A DNA stretch of 64,000 nt from Silene conica. Taxonomy: Eukaryota > Streptophyta > Magnoliopsida > Caryophyllales > Caryophyllaceae. The translations under genes and the position numbers were made by a program. Below are positions 10,975 through 23,245 of the stretch, one piece after another (position 1 is the stretch's first letter; every line of letters starts with the position of its first letter). The notes below the pieces were generated by a model that did not search any database, was not told where the DNA came from, and saw only the letters and a program-made list of their open reading frames with translations. Where the stretch lies: assembly GCA_029255685.2 (NCBI GenBank), contig CM055319.2, positions 20,177,247-20,241,246 on the forward strand, given 5' to 3'.

Positions 10975-13381
10975 TTAGTGGCCTTTCCCAGTTTTATTAG
11001 CTCCCACATCAGGACCATCATCCTCTGCATCGCTTGACTCCCATCGTCTGACTTCACTCTGAGCAAAAACAAACGCAACAATAGTAGTGGTTACAAATCG
11101 GGAAAAAAAAAACAGTTTCTATATATCCTCCGAGAGCCGGAGTACCTTCTAAAAAGGACGAAGAGCTGAAAATACCCCATACCATTGAACTTGATAATGT
11201 TAATATAGCAGACTTGCGGTCGCAATCGTGAATCAAACATTGTACTATGATAGTATGATAAAGTGGGGTGGGCAAAAGACCTTTCCGTGTCCGAAATATC
11301 AGCGCAGTAAGCTGCAAAGTACTAAGTGTAATAATTCGATGTCCAAGAGAAACATAAGAAACTTTAACTGAGTAGGGGAAGGCTTAGTCCTATAATGGTG
11401 ATGCCATACTAGTCATAGTATAGAAGTTGATCTGTAGATCAACTAGTCCTTGTATATTTAATGCCTATGCAAAGGTGATAACTCTGAATCAGACAACATT
11501 TAAGCACATCAGGGAGACTGATGAGACATGACTAAAAATATGCACGCAGTTTTGCATTGCAAAGACAGAAATCGCAAAACAACCATCAAATAATACATTT
11601 GGGTGTCAGCCAATTTCGAGCTAAATTTAATGTTACAATTCCATCTTTTAATTAATCGAAATTATTCCAAGATTGAACAAAAAACACAAGTCTCTCTGTC
11701 CAAGTATAATATTGTGCCTCTCTGGTTTATGAATGAGGGAGCTCAATAATATGTGGTAGAAATCCAATCTGAGAAAAGATGGGGTCACAAATCGATAACA
11801 CAAAAGAATACAGGAGGAAGATCCAAACTATGACGTTTAAAAGTGGATAGACCAAAATAACACTCTTAATGGGAAGAAGGGAGTACATTAACATCTTCAA
11901 CTGATGTAAATGCCTTTTTGAAACAACTGCAACCCATCCATTACTACTTACTAGTGATGTGAAGTTCACATACCATGAGACTGGCCAATCTTAATAAATT
12001 TTCTTTCGAATAGCTTTTACACAAGAACGAATTAAAGAGTATATCTGTAGATATTTACTGAAACAACTCCAGAGACGGGGTCCAATTTCACGAGTACTTC
12101 ATATTTCCGTACAAAGGAACACTTGGAAGCTAATGTAAACATTAGAACAATTTTACTCGTCATAGAAATGTAAAAGATAGAAAAAGGCTAGCTAAATAAA
12201 AATACTGAAAGGTTAACATAGACTATGTAGAAGAATACCTTTGCATTCAAGCCCAACGCGGTTGAGAGCTCATAGAATTTACGCATTAACATTTCTTCTT
12301 CTACCTAAAATTCCAACACAAGAACCAACATTAATCATCAGTGGTAGATACTGAAGGCCAAAAGGCTAACATTCCCTAACAAGACAACAATATACCAAGA
12401 TGCTCTCAATTTCCCTTCTCTTTATTTTTCCACAGTTATTCCACTTCCCATTGAATGACTCATATGATGAACCATGCTATAGCTGCCTAACCTGCCTTAA
12501 ATGAAATTATCAAAAAACGTACTAATCATAAGTCATACAGTACAGTTTCTCCTTCTGTTTTGCTACACCCAATTACTAAGGCCCTGTTCTTTTCGGCTGA
12601 AACGAGCTGAATTGAATAAATTGGAGTAGATCTTAATTGAACTATATTGAGTGAAACTGAGGTGGAGTGAATTTAGTTGATTAAAAGTTACTTTTGTGAA
12701 GAGATTAATTGAAAATAATTGATTGAACGTAAATAAAACTTAACGGAATACAACCAACTAAAATTGAAAGGAGCTGAAATTAAGCCAGAAAGAACATGGC
12801 CTAAAACAACATAGCAAGAATATTACACTAGCGGTCCAGTGCCTAATGGATCCTACAAATGGCGTGGTAATGAAAATTAGGTCAACAGTCGTATCAAATG
12901 ACTACTATTTTGCAATAAAAAGAAACACAACCATTTTAATCAGCCATTTTGCAATATCATATCACAGTCCAAAACCAAAGAATAATGAGTCTACGGCTCC
13001 CTAGGAAGTAGCACATTGTTGAACAGTCACTAACTCACAAAAATAACAGTGCAAAACTGTAAACTTGAATCATTATTCCCCCAAGTTTATTGGCATTTCA
13101 ATGATACCATTTTATGATCAGTCAAAATAAAACTTTTTGGAAGGTAAAGTAAGACCTGAAGTGTATGCAATTCAAAAGACATTTTCTTGTGAGCATCCGC
13201 CAGCAACTCCTTCTGCTTATCCAAATGCCTAACAAACATAATACGGCATGTTAAAATCAGAAAACAGAAAGTAGAAAAGGATGACCAGAAATTATAGCAA
13301 AAAGTAAGACAAATGAATAATGGAGAAGAAAAAGATGGATAAAGATTACTTGAGCATCTCTGAGGAATTTTTGGGATCCAT
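10975..13381 (-). CDS. Small coiled-coil protein, 84 aa, four coding exons
   Basis: Assembled from four short exons that fit splice sites and phase: 13350-13381, 13156-13228, 12239-12304 and 10975-11058, giving 84 residues plus stop. The start is MDPKNSSEMLK. The middle (HLDKQKELLADAHKKMSFEL, then VEEEMLMRKFYELSTALGLN) is strongly helical with heptad-like leucines and methionines. The tail is acidic then basic (SSDAEDDG, NKTGKGH). All donors are GT and all acceptors AG. A non-coding first exon probably lies at about 14094-14240, with its donor at 14094 and an acceptor just before the ATG. I believe it belongs to a small conserved plant family of unknown function but cannot name it. Intron 3 carries a Tourist-like MITE. 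No signal peptide or membrane segment. Confidence 0.7.
12580..12801. mobile_element. Tourist-like (PIF/Harbinger) MITE
   Basis: A 222-bp element bounded by TAA on both sides. The terminal inverted repeats are GGCCCTGTTCTTTTCGGCT and the complement of AGCCAGAAAGAACATGGCC, matching at 16 of 19 positions. A TAA target duplication with GGCC ends fits the Tourist group. It sits in an intron of the 84-aa gene. Confidence 0.75.
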
Positions 13382-14280
13382 GAGTTTTCTGATCCAATAA
13401 ATAGAGAAAACACAATTAGCAGGCACCAAAGAGCTAGGAGCCTAGGATGTTGAAAGTCCAAGAAGGCAAGAAGACCCGTGCAATGAGCCAATATTAACTT
13501 CTCAGAATAAAAGTAACATAACAGTGAACATCATTGGTTGCACCTCAAGCACAAGTTAGTTTGAAGAAGTGCACCTTAAGCAAGGTCACAACTCACAACT
13601 CACAACTCACGAGGGAGGTCGTGACCTTGTTGGGTCGTCTTAATCTACATGTAAGCTTAGTATTAGCATGCGCAATGTCAAAAGGGGAGTAACTTGACCC
13701 AATTGGTGACCTAATAGATGTCATCTTATCTTGTGGTTCGTTGGAAAAAGAAAGGACAACCCAAAAAGAAAATATACGCCTTCTCTAGTTTTCATGCTGC
13801 TGCATGTTTCTGCATAATTTGCAAAAAGAACGGAAAGTGAAATACTACTACAAATCTGAGCATACAAAAAATGGCTTTCTTTTTAAATTGTTTTTAAAAT
13901 CGAGTCAATTTTGACATATTTTACCCACTTTTTCCCCTATATTGAATACATAACTTCACAAATGAATTGCATAAACATCATATTTGTACAATGGAAACCA
14001 AACTAGAGCATTCATTCATACACAAAACAATCCAGTTAAAAAAAAGACCGTCCATGGATTAGTAATGAAAGTAAAGTCAATTAAATTAATTACCTCTGTT
14101 AAATAAGTGATGTTGATCGCTGGCGATTGTGACGGTTGTGATTGTAATTGTCGACGACTGTGACGGTGGTAACAATCTGGGTTAATTAAAGGGATGAATT
14201 GGTTTGAAGAAGGGGATTTGATTTAGAGAAATTAGATATGAGCTATATCACGCCCTTTATACTTTACTCGTTAGCTTTTA
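13382..14280 (-). other. 5' UTR exon and promoter region of the 84-aa gene
   Basis: Contains a likely non-coding exon (14094-14240, donor GAG/GTAATT on the minus strand) with a short GTGACGG/GATTGT-rich tract. The rest is intron. No other gene seen. Confidence 0.45.
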
Positions 14281-15246
14281 TAATTTTTAGGAAATATGAC
14301 AAATTACTATTTAATACTCCCTTCGAGTCATAGTAATGGTTCATTTGCCTTTATGCACAAAAAAATAAGGAAATGTATCTAAACCACACAAAACACCCTA
14401 CCCCACACTGAATTGATTTTGGACCACAAAAAAGTTACTAAAAATGGAAAGAGGAACCATCACTAAACTCGCACCAAAAAGGAAGTAAGAACCATTACTC
14501 CGACTCAGAGGGAGTAAGTTCAAAAAATTGTATATTACTACTTAATATAATTAATTTTGCAACTTACTATCTAAAATCACACAACATTAATCAGTTTGCT
14601 ACCTTTTTGACGGAAACCGAACTTGAGTTAGTTTTAAATGTTCGGGATAAGTTAAATGGCGATTTTACCGTTTCTTAATAAAAACATCTTCAACTCTTTC
14701 CCTCCTCTGATTAAACTCTATGATTCTGGTTCAACATTCAAATCAATCTCTTTATTATCACTTTCTTCTATCATTCTCTCCATTATTCCAACAACTTATT
14801 TTTTCTTAAATTTCTCAATTTCACCCAAAAATGCAACCAACTTTCTTCTTTCCCCGATTAGATCCTTGAAAACATGTTACCACCGGAAAAAAATGAAGAA
14901 TTTAGGGAGAAATCTGGCTTTATTGATGAAAATTTGGGGGAAATTGGTTTTGTTGATGAAATAGAACGAGATTGATGAAAGGAGAAATGAGTTTTGTTGG
15001 AGTAGGAACGTGTTTTAATGGAGGAAGGAGAGGGGAAGGGTAATATGGGTATTAAATTAGGTTTTAAATTTAAACGAGACGAAATAAATTGATTTCCGTC
15101 ATTTTTTAGCAATTTTCGTCATTTTGGTAGTAATCGTGTCAATTTTTACACTTATTAGGTAGTTATTTGAATAATTGAACATATTAGGTAGTAAGATGCA
15201 AAATTTTAGATTTATTAGGTAGTAATATGCTAAATAGCCTAATTTT
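14281..15246. mobile_element. Non-autonomous inverted-repeat DNA transposon
   Basis: The two ends (about 14281-14640 and 15110-15246) are imperfect inverted repeats built from several TTAGGTAGTAA-type subterminal motifs (in complement TTACTACCTAA). The interior has an AT-rich frame (14656-14964) with no recognisable domain, so no transposase. The left arm is itself interrupted by a Stowaway MITE. The exact ends and superfamily are uncertain. Confidence 0.5.
14317..14514. mobile_element. Stowaway-like MITE
   Basis: A 198-bp element flanked by TA on both sides; ends CTCCCTTCGAGTCATAGTAA and the complementary inverted copy near GACTCAGAGGGAG. It lies inside the left arm of the 14281-15246 element, so it is younger than that element. 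Confidence 0.75.
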
Positions 15247-15689
15247 TAATTTATTTTGTAACTTACTAAATCCGGACATAATTTTACTAAATCCCGCATA
15301 TTTGGACGCATTATTCCAAGTCTACACTTCCCATTTCTCAATCTCACCAAGAGAAACAAAACAAATACCCAAAGTTGCCCTAGTGGACCACCGCGCCTCC
15401 CCGTCCCCAAATGTTTCCACCCACCAATCGATTCTCCAGTTGCCGCACAAACTAATCCTCCAGCTGCCCCAAAAACCGATCGGCGGCGGTCAACGATGAA
15501 GGTCGACGGCGTATATTCCGAGTAAGGTCGGCGATGAAGAAGAGAGAAAGTGTGAAGAAACCCGAAAATTCCCCATGCAAGGATTATCCCACATTGAAAA
15601 AAGAAGAGAAGAATTATACCAATTGGTTTTAAAGTAGAGGGGACAAAGATATTATCTCTCTAAAAATCTTTCTAAAATTTGTCCTCTCT
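15247..15689. other. Unassigned sequence, possible LINE 5' leader
   Basis: C-rich then purine-rich sequence with short frames and no recognised protein. It precedes the LINE ORF1 remnant and may be its 5' UTR. Confidence 0.35.
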
Positions 15690-16321
15690 TTTCTGATGAA
15701 TATTGCCACCGACGGCCTCCCACCGGAAACCGTGAACATGGCTATCGATTCTACTGCTGACGAATCCAATATTCAAACAACCCCCAAAGCCCTAGATCCA
15801 CAAAAAATTCCAAAAGCAAAACTGAACTCTTCATCTCAGTGAATTCATAGCAAATACGAATGCGGAATCCACTACATCGGTTCAAACGAATTCATGGCCG
15901 CTCTTCTCAAGACAACAAGAAATCCCGAATATACAAAACAATACTGCACCAAAAATCTCCTATAAGGACATTGTCTAGGGATTATCACCAATTCGCATAC
16001 GGACGAAACTGACTCGCTCAGATATAAATGATGATTCGGATGATGATTTAATGGAGGGGTATGAAGACGAGGATGAGATTTGTCCCCGAATTATTCTGTC
16101 CAAGCAGGAGAAATCTGAAATTCGAAAACCTTGGAGAAGAAATTGTTAAAATGTTTGACAAGAGTATCGATTACCGAAACTTCAAGCCAAATGGTCAATA
16201 AAAGGTAAACTTACACTAAAGGACTTAACAAATTCTTATTATGTAGCTCGATTTACTTCAAAAGAAGATTACGAATACTTGCTCACACAAGGCCCTTGGA
16301 TGATTGACGATCATTATCTCA
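15690..16321 (+). pseudogene. LINE ORF1 fragment (DUF4283-like), broken
   Basis: The plus-strand translation has several stops and shifts but ends in a clear DUF4283-type stretch: LTLKDLTNSYYVARFTSKED followed by YLLTQGPWMIDDHYL. This domain sits in ORF1 (the nucleic-acid-binding, Gag-like protein) of plant L1-type LINEs. An acidic linker (DDSDDDLMEGYEDEDE) precedes it. The fragment stops exactly where PMD homology of the second Mutator-like copy begins, so ORF2 is absent here. Confidence 0.65.
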
Positions 16322-17159
16322 CTAACGCCATCCACCCGTATGCCAAGGATCATGTGAACGTCGTGCAACAGTATAGTAATCTCACCAAACGACATGTGAA
16401 AATTGTTGATGATGTCTGGCTGCCACCTCTCAACGAACGCAATGATAAGGTTCTCATCCAACCTGGTGGTCAAAGAGGACCTAAGATGATCAAGCCCGCT
16501 CTCGTCAACTCTCTCCATCACCGAAGAACGGACCCTCAACTTACTCATCTTCACCATAGCACCCGGCCTCTCATAACACGTGAGCCACGATCTCACGCTT
16601 CCCTGATCCGTCCAACTACTGTAAGCTACGTGGCCACCAAAGCTACGTGTGACAGTAACGACAGACGACCCCCCCTCAACCGGACCGGTAAGACGCCAAG
16701 AAAGATCCCGAGTCTTCTTCCTCCCCGTGCTAGCTACTAGAAGCACCCTCCACAACCTGCTTATATCGGTCGCTACCATCACGTACCACCTTCTTACGTG
16801 GTCGATCAGTGGCCTCCTGGTCCATAAAGCGGGAGTCATCCTCCTCCTCCTCATCATCATCATCATTCCTCCCTGACCGGTTCCTCAAACTGCTCCTCCT
16901 CCTCGTCATCAGAACTACTAGCTGGCTCCCTGAAAAACGCTCTCGGTAACTGAAACTCTTCCTCGGGAGTAGGGTCGGGAGACCTGATTATGATACCCTT
17001 TCCCCTTCCCCTACCCCTACCCCTACCTCCCCGACCAGGCCGTGGCGTTGTTGCTGCTGCTGCTTCTATAGGGACACGCCGCTTAGAGCCCGTCACTCTT
17101 CGACCTGTCGTACGGCCCATTTCAGTCATAATAGCATCTTCACTGTAAGACATCTGCAT
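16322..17159 (-). pseudogene. PMD (MAIN-like) gene, copy 2, truncated
   Basis: Minus-strand homologue of the gene at 1049-2983. It starts MQMSYSEDAIM at 17159, with the same basic RGRGRGRGKG tract and an acidic EEEEQFEEP stretch. The PMD core (ESGLDHLRSSLTTRLDENLI, HMSFGEITILLHDVHMILGI) continues in a shifted frame from about 16866 down to 16330. Homology ends at IRVDG, about 40% into the protein, where LINE sequence begins. The C-terminal half, including the GGYAWG and WYKKISHP regions, is missing. Confidence 0.85.
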
Positions 17160-17349
17160 TTACGAGATTAGAACGTTACATAAATAAAATTAAACAAATT
17201 TTCATAAAAAAACTAAAATAATACAAAATAAAATCAAAATTACACAAAATTATCTGCATTTACGAGATTAGAACGTTACATAAATAAAATTAAACAAATT
17301 TTCATAAAAAACTAACAAAATACAAAATAAAATCAAAATTACACAAAAT
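17152..17349. repeat. 97-bp tandem duplication over the PMD copy 2 start
   Basis: Two near-identical copies of a segment beginning ATCTGCATTTACGAGATTAG and ending ACACAAAATT, at 17152-17252 and 17253-17349. Each contains the complement of the first ATGCAGAT codons, so a decoy start context lies upstream of the real one. A shorter repeat of ACTACCCATTTAAATACAAA follows at about 17361-17454. Confidence 0.85.
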
Positions 17350-17514
17350 TAACAACTTAAATAATATAAACTACCCATTTAAATACAAAATTAACAACTT
17401 TTTATACAATTAAATATAAACTACCCATTTAAATACAAAATTAACAACTTTTAATGAAAAAAAATAACTTTTAACTATTAAAATTGAAAATATACGGTTA
17501 AAAAAAAAATCTGA

Positions 17515-17770
17515 ACCATGGAGGGACATGCAGATTTCACGTCCCAACCATGGAGGGACATGAAATCCACACGTCCTGGACCAATTAAGACGTGAGAACC
17601 ACACGTCCAAGCCATTATGGACGTGGGTTCACACGTCCTCCCCCATGATGGTCGTTGATCCCACACGTCCCCCCCGGGGGACTTTGAGTGCACACGTCCC
17701 TCACCATGAGGGACGTCCATGTTCCACGTCCCACCCAAGACCTGACGTGAACCCTACACGTCCTGCCTCC
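17515..17770. repeat. ACGTCC-core repeat array, PMD copy 2 upstream
   Basis: About twelve CACGTCC or GGACGTG motifs in pairs with variable loops, for example CATGGAGGGACATG blocks and CACACGTCC. It is the counterpart of the 484-782 and 3893-4165 arrays in copy 1. Confidence 0.7.
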
Positions 17771-18165
17771 ACCCCTATCAATTGGATTTTCAATTTTCGA
17801 TTCATTCAATCTATGCAAACAATAACAACTAACAACAACAACAATACTAACAATAATAACAACAAAAAAAAAACACAAATTCAATAGGAAAATTGAAAAA
17901 ATTAACAAAATTAACAAAACAACAAAACTTATCGGAACAAATGGTAGTCGCGTGGTGGAGCAGTGGTTGTCGTGTGGTGTGGTGGTGGTGTGGTGTCGGT
18001 GGTGGTGGTGGTCGTGTGGTGTGGGGCTGTCGGCAAAGAGGGAGGGAGATTTTTTTTTGAATGTGGTTTGGATGAGAGAGGAAGAGGAAGGGTAAGTTGG
18101 TCTTTTTTCTAAAAAACGTAGACGATTTGTTATAAAACGTCGACGAACGTTTCGTAACCCGGGTT

Positions 18166-18464
18166 AATAATCTATCCCTATAAAAGGAATAGAATTTAAG
18201 TGAATTTGATTGGTTCCTTCAAATAAGCAAAAAAAACCACCCACTAACTTTTATTTTGATTTAATTTCCTCACTCCTAAATTTAGAATTATCATTCCTAA
18301 TTACATAATCGATTGCAGTATTACATTTCGTCATTGTCATAATAAAATACAATACAATCAAATTATTGTTTATCGAAAATATAAATAACAGTATACAACA
18401 TTTCAATAAAATACGATATAGGACGGTCCAAAAAATAAATTTGAAAAACAAAAAATAAAAAATA
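18166..18464. other. AT-rich intergenic, nothing recognised
   Basis: No ORF with a recognisable product, no RNA gene and no repeat seen. Confidence 0.5.
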
Positions 18465-18737
18465 CTTCCTCCATTCAAATCCAAAGTGCACTTATGCTTT
18501 ATGCACAAATTTTAAGAATTTATTAAAATATGATTGAAAGTACAATGAGAAGTGTGTATGTTGCTTTTTTTATTATTTGTGGTGGGATAATGGTGGGCCA
18601 TTTGATGGCATTTTGTGTAAATAATTGATGTTCATAAGGATATTTTAGTAATTTTTTTGGCTTTATTAGGAAAGGTGTAGTTTGGATATGAATGGATTAA
18701 AATGGAATAGATGTAGTTTGGATATGAATGGAGGAAG
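18465..18737. mobile_element. Stowaway-like MITE
   Basis: A 273-bp element with TA on both sides and inverted ends CTTCCTCCATTCAAATCCAA and the complement of TTGGATATGAATGGAGGAAG (one mismatch). The second end is partly duplicated just inside (GTAGTTTGGATATGAATGGA occurs twice). Confidence 0.75.
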
Positions 18738-18817
18738 TATATTATATGGTCGAAATTTTTTTGGGTTAATTACGATGGTTAAAAACTTAACATTTAAACA
18801 ACAATTATATTTTCATA

Positions 18818-19143
18818 TCTATATATATTCGTATTATGCTTAAAAATGACCAGTTCTACTTCTCATGGGTATATAGGACAAATATTTTACTTTTATCTTA
18901 TTATCCTACATATATATTTGACCCCTCCTAAACTTAAACGGATGGCGTCGTCCTAAATAAATTTGTGTATATTTATAACGTCAAGTTAATGCGTTGTTTT
19001 TGCTTACGTCTAAGTTAAGTATTTAAATGCTATTCAGTTTTTAAATCGATATAATTATAATACTTAAATCATATTTTTATTAAAGATATCGAACTCATTA
19101 ATTTTTTTCAATTTAATGAAATTCAACCCGGGCGTAAAACTAG
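18818..19143 (+). mobile_element. Possible small non-autonomous Helitron
   Basis: Starts TCTATATATATTCG after an A and ends in CAACCCGGGCGTAAAACTAG before a T. TC start, CTAG end and A/T insertion match Helitron rules. The 3' hairpin is weak (only the CCCGGG palindrome). It does not share obvious ends with the large Helitron. Confidence 0.4.
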
Positions 19144-19467
19144 TTTATTGAAAGATGGTCTCTCGAGTTTGAGTGGTCCATAGATAAGCAAATGCCAAAA
19201 TGGGGAGATTTTGTAGTGGAAAAATGTGAGGGAATAAGACAAGGAATGTTTTGCAAGTGAATGGCGGAAATGGTATTCCAAGATTGCAACTTGCTTCCTT
19301 TTCCTTTGATGTTGTTTATCTTAAATCTTCATTACATCCGTTACATACTCGCTACTCGATTAAACTTGAATTGAGTTATTGAGAATTGAGATACTGAAAT
19401 TCAACAAAACAAAACAAAACAAAACTAAAATCGTTAATCGTTAATCGTGTGCAATCTAGAGCCATAG
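19144..19467 (+). other. Promoter / 5' UTR region of the PAP phosphatase gene
   Basis: No ORF. Holds a short AACAAAACA-type run at about 19400-19425 and GTTAATCGTTAATCGT just before the start codon. Confidence 0.4.
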
Positions 19468-21389
<1,922 letters not shown>

Positions 21390-21744
21390 CATACTCACAA
21401 AAATGACAACTATAAGAGCAGATCATTTTTCATGGTAAGTATATTCATTTTGCTGATCATTTTGAGACAGATCCTTAACAGAAAAGAGTTCATTTGCCCA
21501 TCATAGAATGGGGTGTTGGAGGCACTGGGTTAATATTATTGTTTACCCAAACCTCGGAGTTCTTGGACTGAAAACATATCGACTAATATGACCATTCATT
21601 TTTGTAAGGGAGATGATACTTTTATCCCAACATCCTTATTAGTAGCATGATTATCTTAACTCGTAAAGCCATTAAATCGGGATGCTTATGAGTTAATCAG
21701 TGTACCTGGGTTTGCAAGTCCGTCACACTCAAAAGTGCCCGTAT
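21390..21744. other. 3' flank of the phosphatase gene
   Basis: Probable 3' UTR and spacer. No other feature supported. Confidence 0.4.
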
Positions 21745-21978
21745 GACTCTTTCGTTGCCATGAAGGAAAGAAACCTATGTGGTATCTAGCTGGTGAGTGT
21801 GAGTATAATGGCTGTCAAATATGAGTAATGTGCCAGAAGCTCTTTTGTTAGAAGTAAAAAAGTGCGGATCTAATAGTATTTTTGTTACGGAAACTCTGAC
21901 TTTAAAAGAAGAAATTTTAGTAGGCAAGTACTTGGTAATCTCAAAGTTAATTTTGAAAGGTGGTAGTGATAATTTATG
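21745..21978 (+). pseudogene. LINE RNase H remnant, left part
   Basis: Plus-strand translation reads ETLTLKEEILVGKYLVISKL followed by KGGSDNL, the pattern of the RNase H domain at the end of plant LINE ORF2. It is cut at 21978 by the copia element and seems to resume at 28009 (FHEANKVADFMVS). Stops and shifts make it a dead remnant. Confidence 0.5.
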
Positions 21979-22718
21979 TGTTGTACTTTTGTATTACAAA
22001 TATTACAAACATGTAAATTGTAAATAATACAATCAAAGGCACTAAAAACATAAATGAAAATAATATAAGACGGTAAATTACACCCAATCGAATCGTGTTG
22101 AACACACTCTCCTTAGAGTATTTCGACCCTATTAGCCTTTGGGTATCACGAAATCTCTGTAGGATAAGACGATTTTTCTTTGTCTGAGACAAGAACAAAG
22201 AACTTATAAAACAATAAGAGAATTTTTGTTATTACTAAGTTTTGTCAAAAACGAAACACAAGAAAAATGAAAAACAGCAACTTTTGTTCTCTGACATTTC
22301 TTTTCATATATTTGCATGGTTTATGGATAAGTTTCGGTTATAAGAAATATAACCAATCATTGCCAATCATAATAACTGCCAAATGTTAACTTCCCCATAT
22401 ATACTACATATAATTACGTAATTCACGCATAAGTCCGGGGTCGTAACAATTCTTATTTTTTGCTTATTCGAATTTCGCTAAGTACGTATAAAATATACTT
22501 TCGGCCAGAGTATATAATCACGATAGGGGACATAATATATACTACGACAACACTATTAAATAGTGTCCCTTATCCATTATATACATGAACTCGATATACG
22601 ATTACATGAGTATAAACTCCGTATTCTCGACTCACATTATATCCATTACGAGCTCAAACCGTTTTGACATAAGAAACCCGAATGCACTTAAATGAACTTG
22701 TGATCAATATCACTAACA
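21979..22718 (-). repeat. Copia 3' LTR
   Basis: 740 bp, TG...CA ends; carries a short insertion (ATTGTAA) absent from the other LTR. Confidence 0.93.
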
Positions 22719-23245
22719 TTATTCCTCCCCCATTTAAGTGTATCCCTTGTTTCCATTTAAAACAACAAAGTAAGCAAATCTATGCATAAATGAAAGTGTC
22801 CCGAGGATTGAACTTCCACATTAGTATATTACACATTCCAAATATTCGAGAATCAAGGTGTCCCACGGATTGAACCTTTCAACCCATATTGAATACATGA
22901 AGATAACATACACATAGACTCAATAAACTCTTAAAGTTACAAACTTGACACTATTGACCGCCTTGTGTCCATATCCTTTCATGAGAGTATAGGAAGCCAA
23001 GTCCAAGCCTCTTGAAGCGGCTACACTTCACGCTCACATAGGTAAATCTTTTATCGTGCACCTACAAAATGCACTTTGTCAAAGATTTTATTAAGAAGTA
23101 TTAAACTTCAACCTCTTGTCATGCAGGTCATGCCCATACCTTTCGGGATTATAACATGTGCCTCAATCTTCCACAATAAGCCTTCCACATTGAACTTAGC
23201 CTCTAAAATATGTTAGAGGGAAGTTGGGTATATTATCATAAAGAT

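Larger units (their letters stand above)
16322..18165 (-). mobile_element. Mutator-like element, copy 2, 3'-truncated
   Basis: Upstream half of the same family as copy 1, in opposite orientation. The outer end at 18060-18165 contains the shared terminus (GGTCTTTTTTCT, ACGTAGACGATTTG, AAAACGTCGACGA, TTCGTAACCC). Between the end and the gene lie a GTGGTGGT-rich tract, CAACAA-rich DNA and an ACGT-core array, in the order seen in copy 1. The downstream half is lost at the LINE junction. Confidence 0.6.
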
